A stretch of DNA of 64,000 nt, taken from NCBI RefSeq assembly GCF_019973615.1, contig NZ_AP024238.1:806001-870000 (forward strand), written 5' to 3'. Source of the stretch: Rhodoferax lithotrophicus. GTDB lineage: Bacteria > Pseudomonadota > Gammaproteobacteria > Burkholderiales > Burkholderiaceae_C. A model generated the notes under the pieces. That model was not told where the DNA came from. It did not search any database and saw nothing but the letters and a program-made list of their open reading frames with translations. Position numbers and translations under genes: made by a program. Positions 25,875 to 32,967 of the stretch are shown here, piece after piece (position 1 is the first letter of the stretch; each line of letters begins with the position of its first letter).

Positions 25875-26670
25875 GGCTTGCTCCCAGGGGGATGATGTGG
25901 TGTGCCAGACGGTCTTGCACGACCTGGCGCACCTCGGGCTCTGCGTCTTCCTGCATGCTGTGCAGGGTGTGGGCATCGGCACGTTGGGCCACTTCCCAGC
26001 GCACCCGCCAATCGGCATCGTGGCTCAGGTGCGACAGCAGGGCCACCGGCAGGCGCTCGGCCACGATGCGGCGCACTTCGGCTTCGGTATCGTCTGCCAT
26101 GCGCAACAGGGCGGGCATCTCCAGGCGTTGCGCCACCCGCATGCGCACGGCGCGATCCGGGTCATTGGCCAGGGTCGACAAAATCGGCAATGGCAGGCGT
26201 TGCGCCACCAGTTCACGCACGCCGTAGTCCGGGTCATGGCGCAAGGCGGCCAGTGCGGGCGGGGCCAGGCGCTGGGCGACACGAATGCGCACCTCGCGGT
26301 GCGGGTCATTCACCAGTTTGGCCAGCAGGGTTTGCGGCAAACGCAAGGCTACTTGCAGGCGCACGGTTTCATCGGGGTCGTTGATCAGCGCCGTCAGGCG
26401 AAACACGCTGGCCCGGCGGGCGGCAATGGCGCGCACCTCAAAGTAGGCGTGGCCCAGTTGCTCGTCACTGAGCATCGGGTTCCAGCGAAAGAAGCGGTCA
26501 ATCCGGCGCGCATAGGCATCCTGCATGCAGGCGTGGCCGGGCTCGCAGCCCTGGCCCTCACCTAGTGAGAGCAGGTAGCTGTATTCGCAGTCGGTGCAGC
26601 AAATCGGGCCACCTTGCCAGTGTTGCGCGGCAATGTCGTCCTGCGGGGCACGCACGCTGGTCGTGTTCAT
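25867..26670 (-). CDS. LRV-type leucine-rich repeat protein with N-terminal Fe-S domain
   Basis: 267 residues. Residues 20-50 hold Cys24, Cys25, Cys28, Cys42 and Cys48, the pattern of the small [4Fe-4S] domain of the Azotobacter vinelandii LRV protein, itself from a nif cluster. Residues 75-255 are about seven 24-residue helical repeats of the form RL-x-x-P-x-L-x-x-L-x-x-D-P-D-x-x-V-R-x-x-V-A. The repeat superhelix suggests a protein-binding scaffold. Overlaps the TPR gene start by ATGA and nifZ by 8 bases. Function unknown; perhaps a redox-sensing assembly scaffold. Confidence 0.88.
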   Translation of the reverse strand: MNTTSVRAPQDDIAAQHWQGGPICCTDCEYSYLLSLGEGQGCEPGHACMQDAYARRIDRFFRWNPMLSDEQLGHAYFEVRAIAARRASVFRLTALINDPDETVRLQVALRLPQTLLAKLVNDPHREVRIRVAQRLAPPALAALRHDPDYGVRELVAQRLPLPILSTLANDPDRAVRMRVAQRLEMPALLRMADDTEAEVRRIVAERLPVALLSHLSHDADWRVRWEVAQRADAHTLHSMQEDAEPEVRQVVQDRLAHHIIPLGASHG

Positions 26671-27224
26671 GGTGTGCCCCAGCCGCGTACCGGGTAAGCG
26701 GTGTTGGCCTCGGATACGTCACCCTTTTCATGGCGGGTCAGCACATGCCACAGCAAGGCTGCGCCCACATGATCCTGCGGGTCAAGACGGCGTAATTCAC
26801 TCAACATCACATGCGCCTCGGCCATGTCGCCCAGGCGCATGTTCAGGTAGGCCAGGCCTTTCAGGGTAAACAAGTAAAAGCGCACCGCCGCATCGCCGCG
26901 TGTGGCTTCGTCACCCGGGGGCACATCGCCAAAATCAGGGCCTAAGGCCGTGCGGGCAATGGCCAGGGCGTCTTCGCCCATGGCCCGCGCTTTGGCCAGT
27001 TGGTGGCTGTAAAAGTAAAAACGGTACAGCGCGATTAACGGTGCCGGATGCCGTGGCGCATCGGCGCGCGCCTGCTCCAGCAAGGGCAGGGCTTGCTGCG
27101 GCAAATGGCGCAACAGCCCGGCCTGGGTGATCAGCGCGGTGACCTGCGGGCTCAAACCCCCGCCGATGACCCCGTCGGCAAAGGCCGCCAGGTCATCGTC
27201 AAAGTGCAGGCCGGTGGCGTTCAT
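26667..27224 (-). CDS. TPR-like protein of the nif operon
   Basis: 185 residues, all helical with tetratricopeptide-like pairs (PQQALPLLEQARADAPRHPAPLIALYRFYFYSHQLAKARAMGEDAL; AAVRFYLFTLKGLAYLNMRLGDMAEAHVMLSELRRLDPQDHVGA). No catalytic or metal motif. Such TPR proteins are found next to nifB and LRV genes in other Proteobacteria. Stop overlaps the LRV start by four bases. Probably an adaptor for nitrogenase maturation; inference from context. Confidence 0.75.
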   Translation of the reverse strand: MNATGLHFDDDLAAFADGVIGGGLSPQVTALITQAGLLRHLPQQALPLLEQARADAPRHPAPLIALYRFYFYSHQLAKARAMGEDALAIARTALGPDFGDVPPGDEATRGDAAVRFYLFTLKGLAYLNMRLGDMAEAHVMLSELRRLDPQDHVGAALLWHVLTRHEKGDVSEANTAYPVRGWGTP

Positions 27225-27239
27225 GGTGGTAATTCCGGT

Positions 27240-27644
27240 TCAGTGCGCCATCACGGGGGCTGGTCGGCCGCGCCCGATGGAACTGATCTCGATCTTGGTC
27301 ACGCCAACTTTGGGGGCGGTGTCGGCACTGCTGCAGGCACAGGCTTCCTTGTTGGGGTCTATGAAGCTCAAGCCGGATTGGGTCGCCGTTTCGATGAAGT
27401 CAATGGTGATGCCATTGAGCATGAGGCGGCTCTCCGCCCCGAGGAACAGGCGCACACCGCCGACTTCAAGCAATTGCTCGCCAGCGGCAGGCGCGGCCTC
27501 CGGGCTGAACTCGGACGAGTAGCCCGAGCAGCCGCCCGGAGTCACGGCCAGGCGCAAGCCTGCGCCTGCGGGCAGGCCAGAAAAGCGCACGATGCGGTTG
27601 ATGAATTTGGCCGCAGCAGGGGTGATGGTGACGTTTGGCAACAT
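27240..27644 (-). CDS. A-type Fe-S carrier, NifIscA-like
   Basis: 134 residues. HesB/IscA fold with the three ligand cysteines Cys39 (TPGGCSGYSS), Cys102 and Cys104 (ACACSS). The Tyr/Ser after the first motif and the long C-terminal tail (residues 110-134) separate it from housekeeping IscA. Such nif-linked A-type proteins carry [2Fe-2S] or [4Fe-4S] clusters to nitrogenase components. A longer frame to 27731 lacks family sequence. Third A-type gene in the window along with erpA and iscA of the isc operon. Confidence 0.87.
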   Translation of the reverse strand: MLPNVTITPAAAKFINRIVRFSGLPAGAGLRLAVTPGGCSGYSSEFSPEAAPAAGEQLLEVGGVRLFLGAESRLMLNGITIDFIETATQSGLSFIDPNKEACACSSADTAPKVGVTKIEISSIGRGRPAPVMAH

Positions 27645-27672
27645 GATGATGACGGTGTGAGGTGGAGAAGGA

Positions 27673-27867
27673 TCAGACTTCGGTGATGCAGCCGTCGACC
27701 GGGCAAACCGAGACACATTGCGGCTCATCAAAGTGGCTTTCGCAGTCGTTGCACAAGCTGGCGTTGATGACGTAGTTGCCCTTTTTCATGCTGATGGCAG
27801 CATTTGGGCATTCGGGTGTGCAGGCATCACAGCCAGTGCAGGTTTCGGTGTTGATTTTGTGAGTCAT
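27673..27867 (-). CDS. 2[4Fe-4S] ferredoxin next to nifB (FdxN-like)
   Basis: 64 residues. First cluster ligands Cys10, 13, 16 and Cys55; second cluster Cys39, Cys42, Cys51 and Cys20. The eight-residue insertion between Cys42 and Cys51 is typical of FdxN/bacterioferredoxins linked to nifB. It probably donates electrons to nitrogenase or to NifB. AGGAG before the ATG, 55 bases after nifB. Confidence 0.92.
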   Translation of the reverse strand: MTHKINTETCTGCDACTPECPNAAISMKKGNYVINASLCNDCESHFDEPQCVSVCPVDGCITEV

Positions 27868-27922
27868 GATGACGCTCCTATGAGTTGAATGGGTTGAGGG
27901 GTTAAAGGGTGGAAGGGAACAC

Positions 27923-29530
27923 TCAGGCCGCCAGCGCCACGCCGTCTGCCGCGTGGGTGTAAGCGCCCTGGCGAATCTGCGCGTCGCCGCGGTGCTGGTG
28001 CACGATGGCACCGCTGGCAATGCGTGCGCGGTAGTCGTTGAACCAGCTCAGGGCGGCTTTTTCGATGAACTCACCCACATAGGCATCGACCGGTTCGACC
28101 CCGGCGGCGGTCAGCTCATCGCGTGGGCAGGCGCCAATCTTGGCCACCAGCACGGCGTGGCAGTCGTTGATGGCGCGCACTACCGATGGCAATTGCTCGT
28201 CATCACCCGCGCCGCCTTGGCAATACTGATCGACCCGACGGTGACCCACAAACAGCGCCTTGGTTGCAGACACTTCAAACACCTGGAACTCGGTGACGTG
28301 ACCAAAGTGCTCGTTGACCTTGCCGCCGCCCTTGGTGGCCACGGCCACCAGCACGGTCAGGTCATCGTTGGCAGGCATGGCGCTGGCAGCGGCCAGGGCT
28401 TCTTGTTTGGCGGCTTGCTGGGCGTTGCGTTCAAGTTCTACTTTTTCCTGGTAGCTGCGGCGTTTGTCCAGGTCATAGACCACGTCCATTTGCTCCAGCT
28501 TGTCCATCGTGAATTCTTCCGAGCGGTCTTCACCGAGCAGGCCCACTGCGTCGGCACGGCATTGGCGGCAATGGCGCATCAGGTTGGCACCACCCATGCA
28601 GGCATCTTGCACGGCCTTCAGCTCAGAGGCAGTGGGGCCACGCTGGCCGGTCAGGCCAAACACGGTGCCGTGCTCGGGCTCAGAGATCAGCGGCATGATG
28701 TTGTGCAGGAAAGCGCCGCGCTTTTTCACCTCGCGGTTCACTTCAATCAAATGCTCGTCATTGATGCCGGGAATCAGCACCGAGTTGATCTTGGTCAGCA
28801 CACCACGTGCGGTGAGCATCTCCAGGCCGAGCATCTGGCGTTCATGCAACACCTTGGCGGCTTCATAACCTTTGAGGCGTTTGTGGTTCCAGAAAATCCA
28901 GGGGTAAATCTTTTCGCCCACCGCCGGGTCCACCATGTTGATGGTGATGGTGACGTGGTCGACGTTGTATTTGCAGATTTCATCCACCAGATCGGGCAGC
29001 GCCAGGCCATTGGTGGAAATACACAGCTTCAAGTCCGGGGCTTGCTCTTGCAGCATGCGGAAGGTGTCAAAGGTTTTCTTCGGGTTGGCCAGCGCATCAC
29101 CCGGGCCGGCAATACCCAGCACCGTCATTTGCGGAATTTCGCTGGCGACCGCCACCACTTTTTTCACGGCCTGCTCAGGCGTGAGTTTTTGCGACACCAC
29201 ACCGGGGCGCGACTCGTTGGAGCAGTCGTATTTGCGGTTGCAGTAGTTGCACTGAATGTTGCAGGCCGGGGCCACTGCCACGTGCATGCGGGCAAAGTGG
29301 TGATGCGCTTCTTCGGAGTAACAGGGGTGGTCTTTGACCTTGTCCCAGATGTGCTGGGGCATGTCCTCGGGGCCGTCGGACGAGCCACAACTGGCCTTGC
29401 CCTCGCCGCCTGAAGTGCCACAACCGCCACCCGCTGCGGGTAGGTCGAGCTTGGCGCCTAGTGATTTGATCTGCCCGATGCTGACATACGTCTTTGCAGG
29501 GGTTGAACTGGTGTTTGCATTTGTCTGCAT
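27923..29530 (-). CDS. nifB: nitrogenase cofactor biosynthesis protein NifB
   Basis: 535 residues. Radical SAM motif Cys90-x3-Cys94-x2-Cys97 ([20 protein letters not shown]), further cluster cysteines at 37, 48 and around C(M)GG...[11 protein letters not shown] near 325, and a C-terminal NifX-like domain (about 395-510: [21 protein letters not shown]). NifB builds the Fe8S9C precursor (NifB-co) of FeMo-co from [4Fe-4S] clusters and SAM. Residues 1-25 are a Thr/Ser-rich lead. AAGGG precedes the ATG; the frame continues to 29563 without family sequence. First gene of a 16-gene operon, behind a sigma-54 promoter and NifA site. Confidence 0.97.
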   Translation of the reverse strand: MQTNANTSSTPAKTYVSIGQIKSLGAKLDLPAAGGGCGTSGGEGKASCGSSDGPEDMPQHIWDKVKDHPCYSEEAHHHFARMHVAVAPACNIQCNYCNRKYDCSNESRPGVVSQKLTPEQAVKKVVAVASEIPQMTVLGIAGPGDALANPKKTFDTFRMLQEQAPDLKLCISTNGLALPDLVDEICKYNVDHVTITINMVDPAVGEKIYPWIFWNHKRLKGYEAAKVLHERQMLGLEMLTARGVLTKINSVLIPGINDEHLIEVNREVKKRGAFLHNIMPLISEPEHGTVFGLTGQRGPTASELKAVQDACMGGANLMRHCRQCRADAVGLLGEDRSEEFTMDKLEQMDVVYDLDKRRSYQEKVELERNAQQAAKQEALAAASAMPANDDLTVLVAVATKGGGKVNEHFGHVTEFQVFEVSATKALFVGHRRVDQYCQGGAGDDEQLPSVVRAINDCHAVLVAKIGACPRDELTAAGVEPVDAYVGEFIEKAALSWFNDYRARIASGAIVHQHRGDAQIRQGAYTHAADGVALAA

Positions 29531-29574
29531 GAAAACCCTTTTCGCGACCGACCATGGCCGCACACAGGGTTAAT

Positions 29575-29590
29575 AGCTAAATCCGTGCCA
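29575..29590 (-). promoter_or_regulatory. sigma-54 promoter of nifB
   Basis: On the minus strand TGGCACGGATTTAGCT. Against the consensus TGGCACGRNNNTTGCW it differs at one base (A for T in TTGC); GG and GC have the required 10-base spacing. It lies 45 bases before the nifB ATG, giving a leader of about 30 bases. Confidence 0.9.
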
Positions 29591-29673
29591 CCTGAAAAAC
29601 GGTGTTTTTGGCCTGGTTTTGTCGGATGTGGCACAGGGGGATTGCTGGTGTGTCGGGCTGTGTCATGAGGGGG

Positions 29674-29689
29674 TGTCTGTGATGCGACA
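29674..29689. promoter_or_regulatory. NifA upstream activator sequence of nifB
   Basis: TGT-N10-ACA (TGTCTGTGATGCGACA), the NifA-binding consensus, 84 bases upstream of the -24 element, the normal distance for an enhancer-type site. Confidence 0.8.
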
Positions 29690-29771
29690 AAGATGACACA
29701 GGGTGGGTTGCAGGCGTTGGGCGTGCAGAAAGTTGCCTGGGTGCGAGGTTGAGTCGTGACGGTTTTGTATG

Positions 29772-29779
29772 AAAAATTG
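29772..29779. repeat. left 8-bp target-site duplication of the IS
   Basis: AAAAATTG directly left of the left inverted repeat; the same eight bases follow the right inverted repeat. IS1595-family elements make 8-bp duplications. Confidence 0.9.
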
Positions 29780-29802
29780 GGCTATGTCTGAATTAGCTGT
29801 TG
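29780..29802 (+). repeat. IS left inverted repeat (IRL)
   Basis: 23 bp starting GGCTATGTCTGAATTAGC, perfectly complementary to the right end. Confidence 0.95.
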
Positions 29803-29858
29803 AAAGATATGTGAGTTCAGCCTAAAGTGAAGGAGAAGAGTAGTCATGGAGGAGCAGC

Positions 29859-30821
29859 ATGAACCCTAGCGACTTTGCCAAACTTCTCAGTCAGCTGGAA
29901 TTTCTGAGCACCAAGCAGCTGGCAAGGATACGAGAAACCCTCAAAGGGCTTCCCCATACGTCAGGTGCAGCTATTGCTGGCGTACTTCAGGGCCCCAACG
30001 TGTGCCCCAACTGTCAAGCCCCAGCCGAACAACTACGACCTTGGGGATACAGCCATGGGCTGCCACGCATGCGCTGCCACGCCTGCGGCAAAACCTGCAA
30101 TGCGCTCACCGGCACGCCCTTGGCACACTTGCGCAAACGCGAACAATGGCTTGGCTATGCACAGGCATTGATTGAGGGCGTGAGCGTGCGCCAGGCCGCC
30201 CAATGCTGCAGCGTGGATAAAAACACCGCATTTCTCTGGCGGCATCGATTTCTGCAGGCCGCTGCCACACATCGCCCCGCGCATGAAGGTGGAATTGTCG
30301 AGGCTGATGAGACGTTCTTTCTGGAGTCCTTCAAAGGGCAACGCAAGCTGCCCCGGTGCGCACGCAAACGTGCTGGGGTGGGTGCTGCGTGGGAGCACAT
30401 TGCCGTATTGGTAGTACGTGATCGCAGCGGACAAACAGCTGATTTCCGGCTACAAAAAATCGATGCATCCCATATCACCGACGTGCTTGACCCCTTGGTG
30501 GACAAGGATGCCATCCTGTGTACGGATGGTGCGCGGGTTTATCAAAAGGTTGCTCGCAATATGGGCCTGACCCATCGCGCTATCAATGTTCACAAGGGCA
30601 TACACGTCATTGAGGGGGCTTTCCATATCCAAAATGTCAACGCTTATGACAGTCGCCTCAAGCAGTGGATGAAACGCTTTCACGGGGTGGCTACCAAGTA
30701 TCTAGAAAACTATCTTGGCTGGCGGCGCATGTTGGAGCGCTACCGCCAAAGCATCTCTCCAGCCATTTGTCTGAGTGAGGCTATGGGGAGATTCCAATTG
30801 CAACAGCTAATTCAGACATAG
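29859..30821 (+). CDS. IS1595-family transposase
   Basis: 320 residues, intact. N-terminal zinc ribbon with Cys49, Cys52, Cys73 and Cys76; a helix-turn-helix region (SVRQAAQCCSVDKNTAFLWRHR); then the DDE-type domain with Asp150 in VEADETFF, Asp223 in CTDGARVY and the family motif HIQNVNAYDSRLKQWMKRFHGVATKYLENYLGWRR, in which an Asn replaces the third acid. The stop codon lies inside the right inverted repeat. ATG preceded by GGAG. Catalyses cut-and-paste or copy transposition of its own element. Confidence 0.95.
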   Translation: MNPSDFAKLLSQLEFLSTKQLARIRETLKGLPHTSGAAIAGVLQGPNVCPNCQAPAEQLRPWGYSHGLPRMRCHACGKTCNALTGTPLAHLRKREQWLGYAQALIEGVSVRQAAQCCSVDKNTAFLWRHRFLQAAATHRPAHEGGIVEADETFFLESFKGQRKLPRCARKRAGVGAAWEHIAVLVVRDRSGQTADFRLQKIDASHITDVLDPLVDKDAILCTDGARVYQKVARNMGLTHRAINVHKGIHVIEGAFHIQNVNAYDSRLKQWMKRFHGVATKYLENYLGWRRMLERYRQSISPAICLSEAMGRFQLQQLIQT

Positions 30822-30823
30822 CC
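30801..30823 (-). repeat. IS right inverted repeat (IRR)
   Basis: 23 bp, exact complement of 29780-29802; overlaps the transposase stop. Confidence 0.95.
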
Positions 30824-30880
30824 AAAAATTGGCCTCTGGCGCTTATTCTGTAAGCGCAAGCAGCTATTGAGTTTGTAGCG
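30824..30880 (+). repeat. intergenic palindromic repeat, copy 5, IS target
   Basis: Starts with the right target duplication AAAAATTG and continues GCCTCTGGCGCTTATTCTG TAAGCGCAAGCAGCTATTG. Stem GCGCTTA/TAAGCGC with a 5-base loop. The bases left of the IS (TTTGTATG at 29764-29771) are the expected upstream flank. Confidence 0.8.
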
Positions 30881-30904
30881 TTTTGGGTTTGTTGGGGTGT
30901 AGGG

Positions 30905-31318
30905 TTGCGGATACGGCACTATGGGGTGCTGGCATCTGCATGCAAGGGTAAGAAGCTCAAGGTGGCACGGCTGGCCTTGCAGATGCCTGCACTCAACCCA
31001 CAGGCGCTGGAGTCGGCTCAAGTCTTTATGGCCCGTGTGAGCAAGATGGATGTGGGCTTGTGCCCGGTGTGCAAGGTCGGGCACTTGCGAACGGTGGAGG
31101 TGTTGGCTGGGGCCAGGCAGTTGCCAGTTCCGGGTTCACTGGCCTGGCCACAGGAACGGGGGCCACCGTGGGGTACAAGCAGACGGCTGGAATTGGCAGA
31201 GGGTTTCACGTCAGCGGCAAAGCTGGCCGGGGCTAGGCTGTGCCTCACGCTGGCACAGCGCCCGGCAAGGCGCAAAACGCAACGCTCAGGCGCGAATGCG
31301 TGGTCGTTTGGCGCGTGA
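30905..31318 (+). pseudogene. 3' fragment of an IS91-family transposase
   Basis: The frame reads RIRHYGVLASACKGKKLKVARLALQMP then LESAQVFMARVSKMDVGLCPVCKVGHLRTVEVL, which is the C-terminal end of IS91-type (Y2 rolling-circle) transposases: RIRHYGxLA, then a CPxC zinc pair. The catalytic tyrosines and all upstream sequence are absent, so only about the last 75 residues remain; the rest of the frame to 31318 is probably the element's non-coding end. The left break coincides with the palindromic repeat. Confidence 0.75.
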
Positions 31319-31540
31319 GTTGGGCGGTCTGCCAACAGATCGACGCTGCAGTCCCGCTATGATCTGACATCACACGCAGGGGAGAAGCTTTCAATCCCCC
31401 TATTCGCCACCGTCCACACAGGCGGTTCAGTCCAACATGGTTTATCAGCCGCGGGAGGTGTTTATGGTTTCTACGAGCATTGCAGCGCGGCGGATAAACG
31501 CTGATCGTTAGCGAGGCTTCCTTTAGTGACATCGAGCGAA

Positions 31541-32038
31541 ATGGAAAGCTTGCTCTCAATTATTGGATCAATCGCTTCAATCTTTGGTGCGTGGTGGGCA
31601 CTCCGAGAGGCGCAAAAATCCAAGGCATGGGCAAACAAGGCCGAGCAGATACACGACGAACTTGTGCATCGGCGCAGGCTCACAGAAGTCGCGCAGGTCC
31701 ACTCTGAAACAAAAAGAGTGTTAAGCGTCGTCGCCCGCATTGGCCCCAGTTGTAGTCAGCAACAGGCGAAAGGTGTCAATACTGCCGACATCGCCAAAGA
31801 GGTTGAGGGCTATGTGCGTCTAGTACTTGAGCAGTGCAACCACTTTTCCAATATTTTCGGAAATCAAGCGGTCGCACTGTGCGACGACCTCAAAGACGAT
31901 ATTGAGAGACTTGCAGAGGCCAAGGCCGTAGAGGACAAAACGCGCTTTGGCAAAAGCATTTATTACAAGATTCAGAACTTCATGCCGATTGTGAAACAAC
32001 TTTCGGACGATAAGCGCGAACACGCGAAAACAAACTAA
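31541..32038 (+). CDS. membrane-anchored coiled-coil protein, unknown
   Basis: 165 residues. One N-terminal membrane segment (residues 3-22, LLSIIGSIASIFGAWWAL) followed by a basic/charged helical region (REAQKSKAWANKAEQIHDELVHRRRLTEVAQVHSETKRV), probably coiled coil facing the cytoplasm. A GTG five codons upstream (31526) is an alternative start. Lower GC than surrounding chromosome. 12 bases before a YfbU-family gene on the same strand, so a two-gene unit; context among IS remnants suggests a transferred cassette, perhaps defence or toxin related. Function unknown. Confidence 0.65.
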   Translation: MESLLSIIGSIASIFGAWWALREAQKSKAWANKAEQIHDELVHRRRLTEVAQVHSETKRVLSVVARIGPSCSQQQAKGVNTADIAKEVEGYVRLVLEQCNHFSNIFGNQAVALCDDLKDDIERLAEAKAVEDKTRFGKSIYYKIQNFMPIVKQLSDDKREHAKTN

Positions 32039-32050
32039 AGGACCGTAGCG

Positions 32051-32608
32051 ATGAAACTCACTGATGGCGAGAAACTGATTGTCCTCATGCTTACGGATTT
32101 GTATGAGAAGCTTGGTATCGAGGGGGAGATTCAGCCAGACTTCATCAAATCAGCGATATTTAACGACCATTTATGGGCTGTCCCATGGAAGTACAGCGGC
32201 ATCCCATTTGAACGGTCAGATGACCCACCAGTTGTCCGTGAGGTAGTAGACATACTCGACATGTGGAGTTTCATAGAGCATGCCTACTCAGAACTCACAG
32301 ATGAACAGAAAGAAAAGCTTGCCAAGGACGCTGCACCATTCGGCGAAAACCCACGCTTTCAGGGTTTTGACGGAAATAACGAGAGTGAGCACATGTCGAC
32401 AGCCATGTTCTTGGTCAATGAGCTTGAACGATTTCAAGAGTTTCAAGGCAGAAGTTTTAATTGCCATTGTCCCTCGATCGATGGTCACAGAAGAATGCTC
32501 TCCGCATTTGAGCCAATTCGAGCCACATTGCACGCAGGTCCGCTTTCACTAGGTCAACTGACCAAGATACTGCGGGAACGTATGCATCCAAGCAGGAGGG
32601 AAGCCTAA
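32051..32608 (+). CDS. YfbU-family protein
   Basis: 185 residues. MKLTDGEKLIVLMLTDLYEKL, REVVDILDMWSFIEHAYSEL, RFQGFDGNNESEHMSTAMFLVNELERFQEF and YQRML-like HRRMLSAFEPI match the YfbU pattern (ERLIL, DIMxMYxxL, FxGFDxxxExxxxxxxxFxV, RFxxF). YfbU of E. coli has been linked to cell death on overexpression, but its biochemical role is unknown. Forms an operon with the preceding membrane protein. AT-richer than neighbours. Confidence 0.75.
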   Translation: MKLTDGEKLIVLMLTDLYEKLGIEGEIQPDFIKSAIFNDHLWAVPWKYSGIPFERSDDPPVVREVVDILDMWSFIEHAYSELTDEQKEKLAKDAAPFGENPRFQGFDGNNESEHMSTAMFLVNELERFQEFQGRSFNCHCPSIDGHRRMLSAFEPIRATLHAGPLSLGQLTKILRERMHPSRREA

Positions 32609-32677
32609 CCGGGCGGTGCAGGGGACGCTGCGCGATAAAAAATCAAAGTGGCCAGGCTCAAATTAATTGAATCCTTG

Positions 32678-32731
32678 CAACATTTAGGCCTCTAGCGCTC
32701 ATCAATAAAGCGCAATAAGCTCTTATTTTGA
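32678..32731 (+). repeat. intergenic palindromic repeat, copy 6
   Basis: TTAGGCCTCTAGCGCTCATC then AAAGCGCAATAAGCTCTTATTTT; follows the YfbU cassette and may terminate it. Confidence 0.7.
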
Positions 32732-32780
32732 GAGTGAAAACGTGGCGCAACAAACCCCGTGATGACCTGCCCAGACGCAA

Positions 32781-32935
32781 CTATGCCGGCTCAAACGGGT
32801 TGACCACTTACACACAGCAGCCCAGAAACTCGCACACATGGCGGGCGGCCAGCACCAGTTGATGCTCAATGGCGGTGGCCGTAATCATCATGTCGAGGGC
32901 GCTGCGGATGATGCCTTGTACCTGAAACTGCCCGC
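32781..32935 (-). pseudogene. vapC (PIN-domain toxin) 3' remnant
   Basis: On the minus strand the frame reads ALDMMITATAIEHQLVLAARHVCEFLGCCV, then a TAA stop at 32808-32810, then VVNPFEPA and TAG at 32781. This is the C-terminal end of VapC toxins (DLMIAATALEHxLxLVTRNVxDFxGxGVxLLNPFE) interrupted by a nonsense codon. The rest of the gene and any vapB are missing; upstream it abuts the 3' end of the GH8 gene. Confidence 0.72.
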
Positions 32936-32967
32936 GCAGCACGCCACCACGTTGCGCAACGGCATCG

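Larger units (their letters stand above)
29780..30823 (+). mobile_element. complete IS1595-family insertion sequence
   Basis: 1044 bp, bounded by perfect 23-bp inverted repeats and an AAAAATTG target duplication, with one full-length transposase gene. It has inserted into a copy of the intergenic palindromic repeat: the target duplication lies at the start of that repeat (AAAAATTGGCCTCTGG), whose rest continues at 30832. It lies upstream of the nifB regulatory region but does not separate the NifA site from the promoter. Confidence 0.95.

Noticed and set aside
27953..29413. 486-codon open frame on the plus strand opposite nifB
   Set aside because: Shadow of nifB in the antisense frame; no protein-family features, while NifB motifs on the minus strand are unambiguous.
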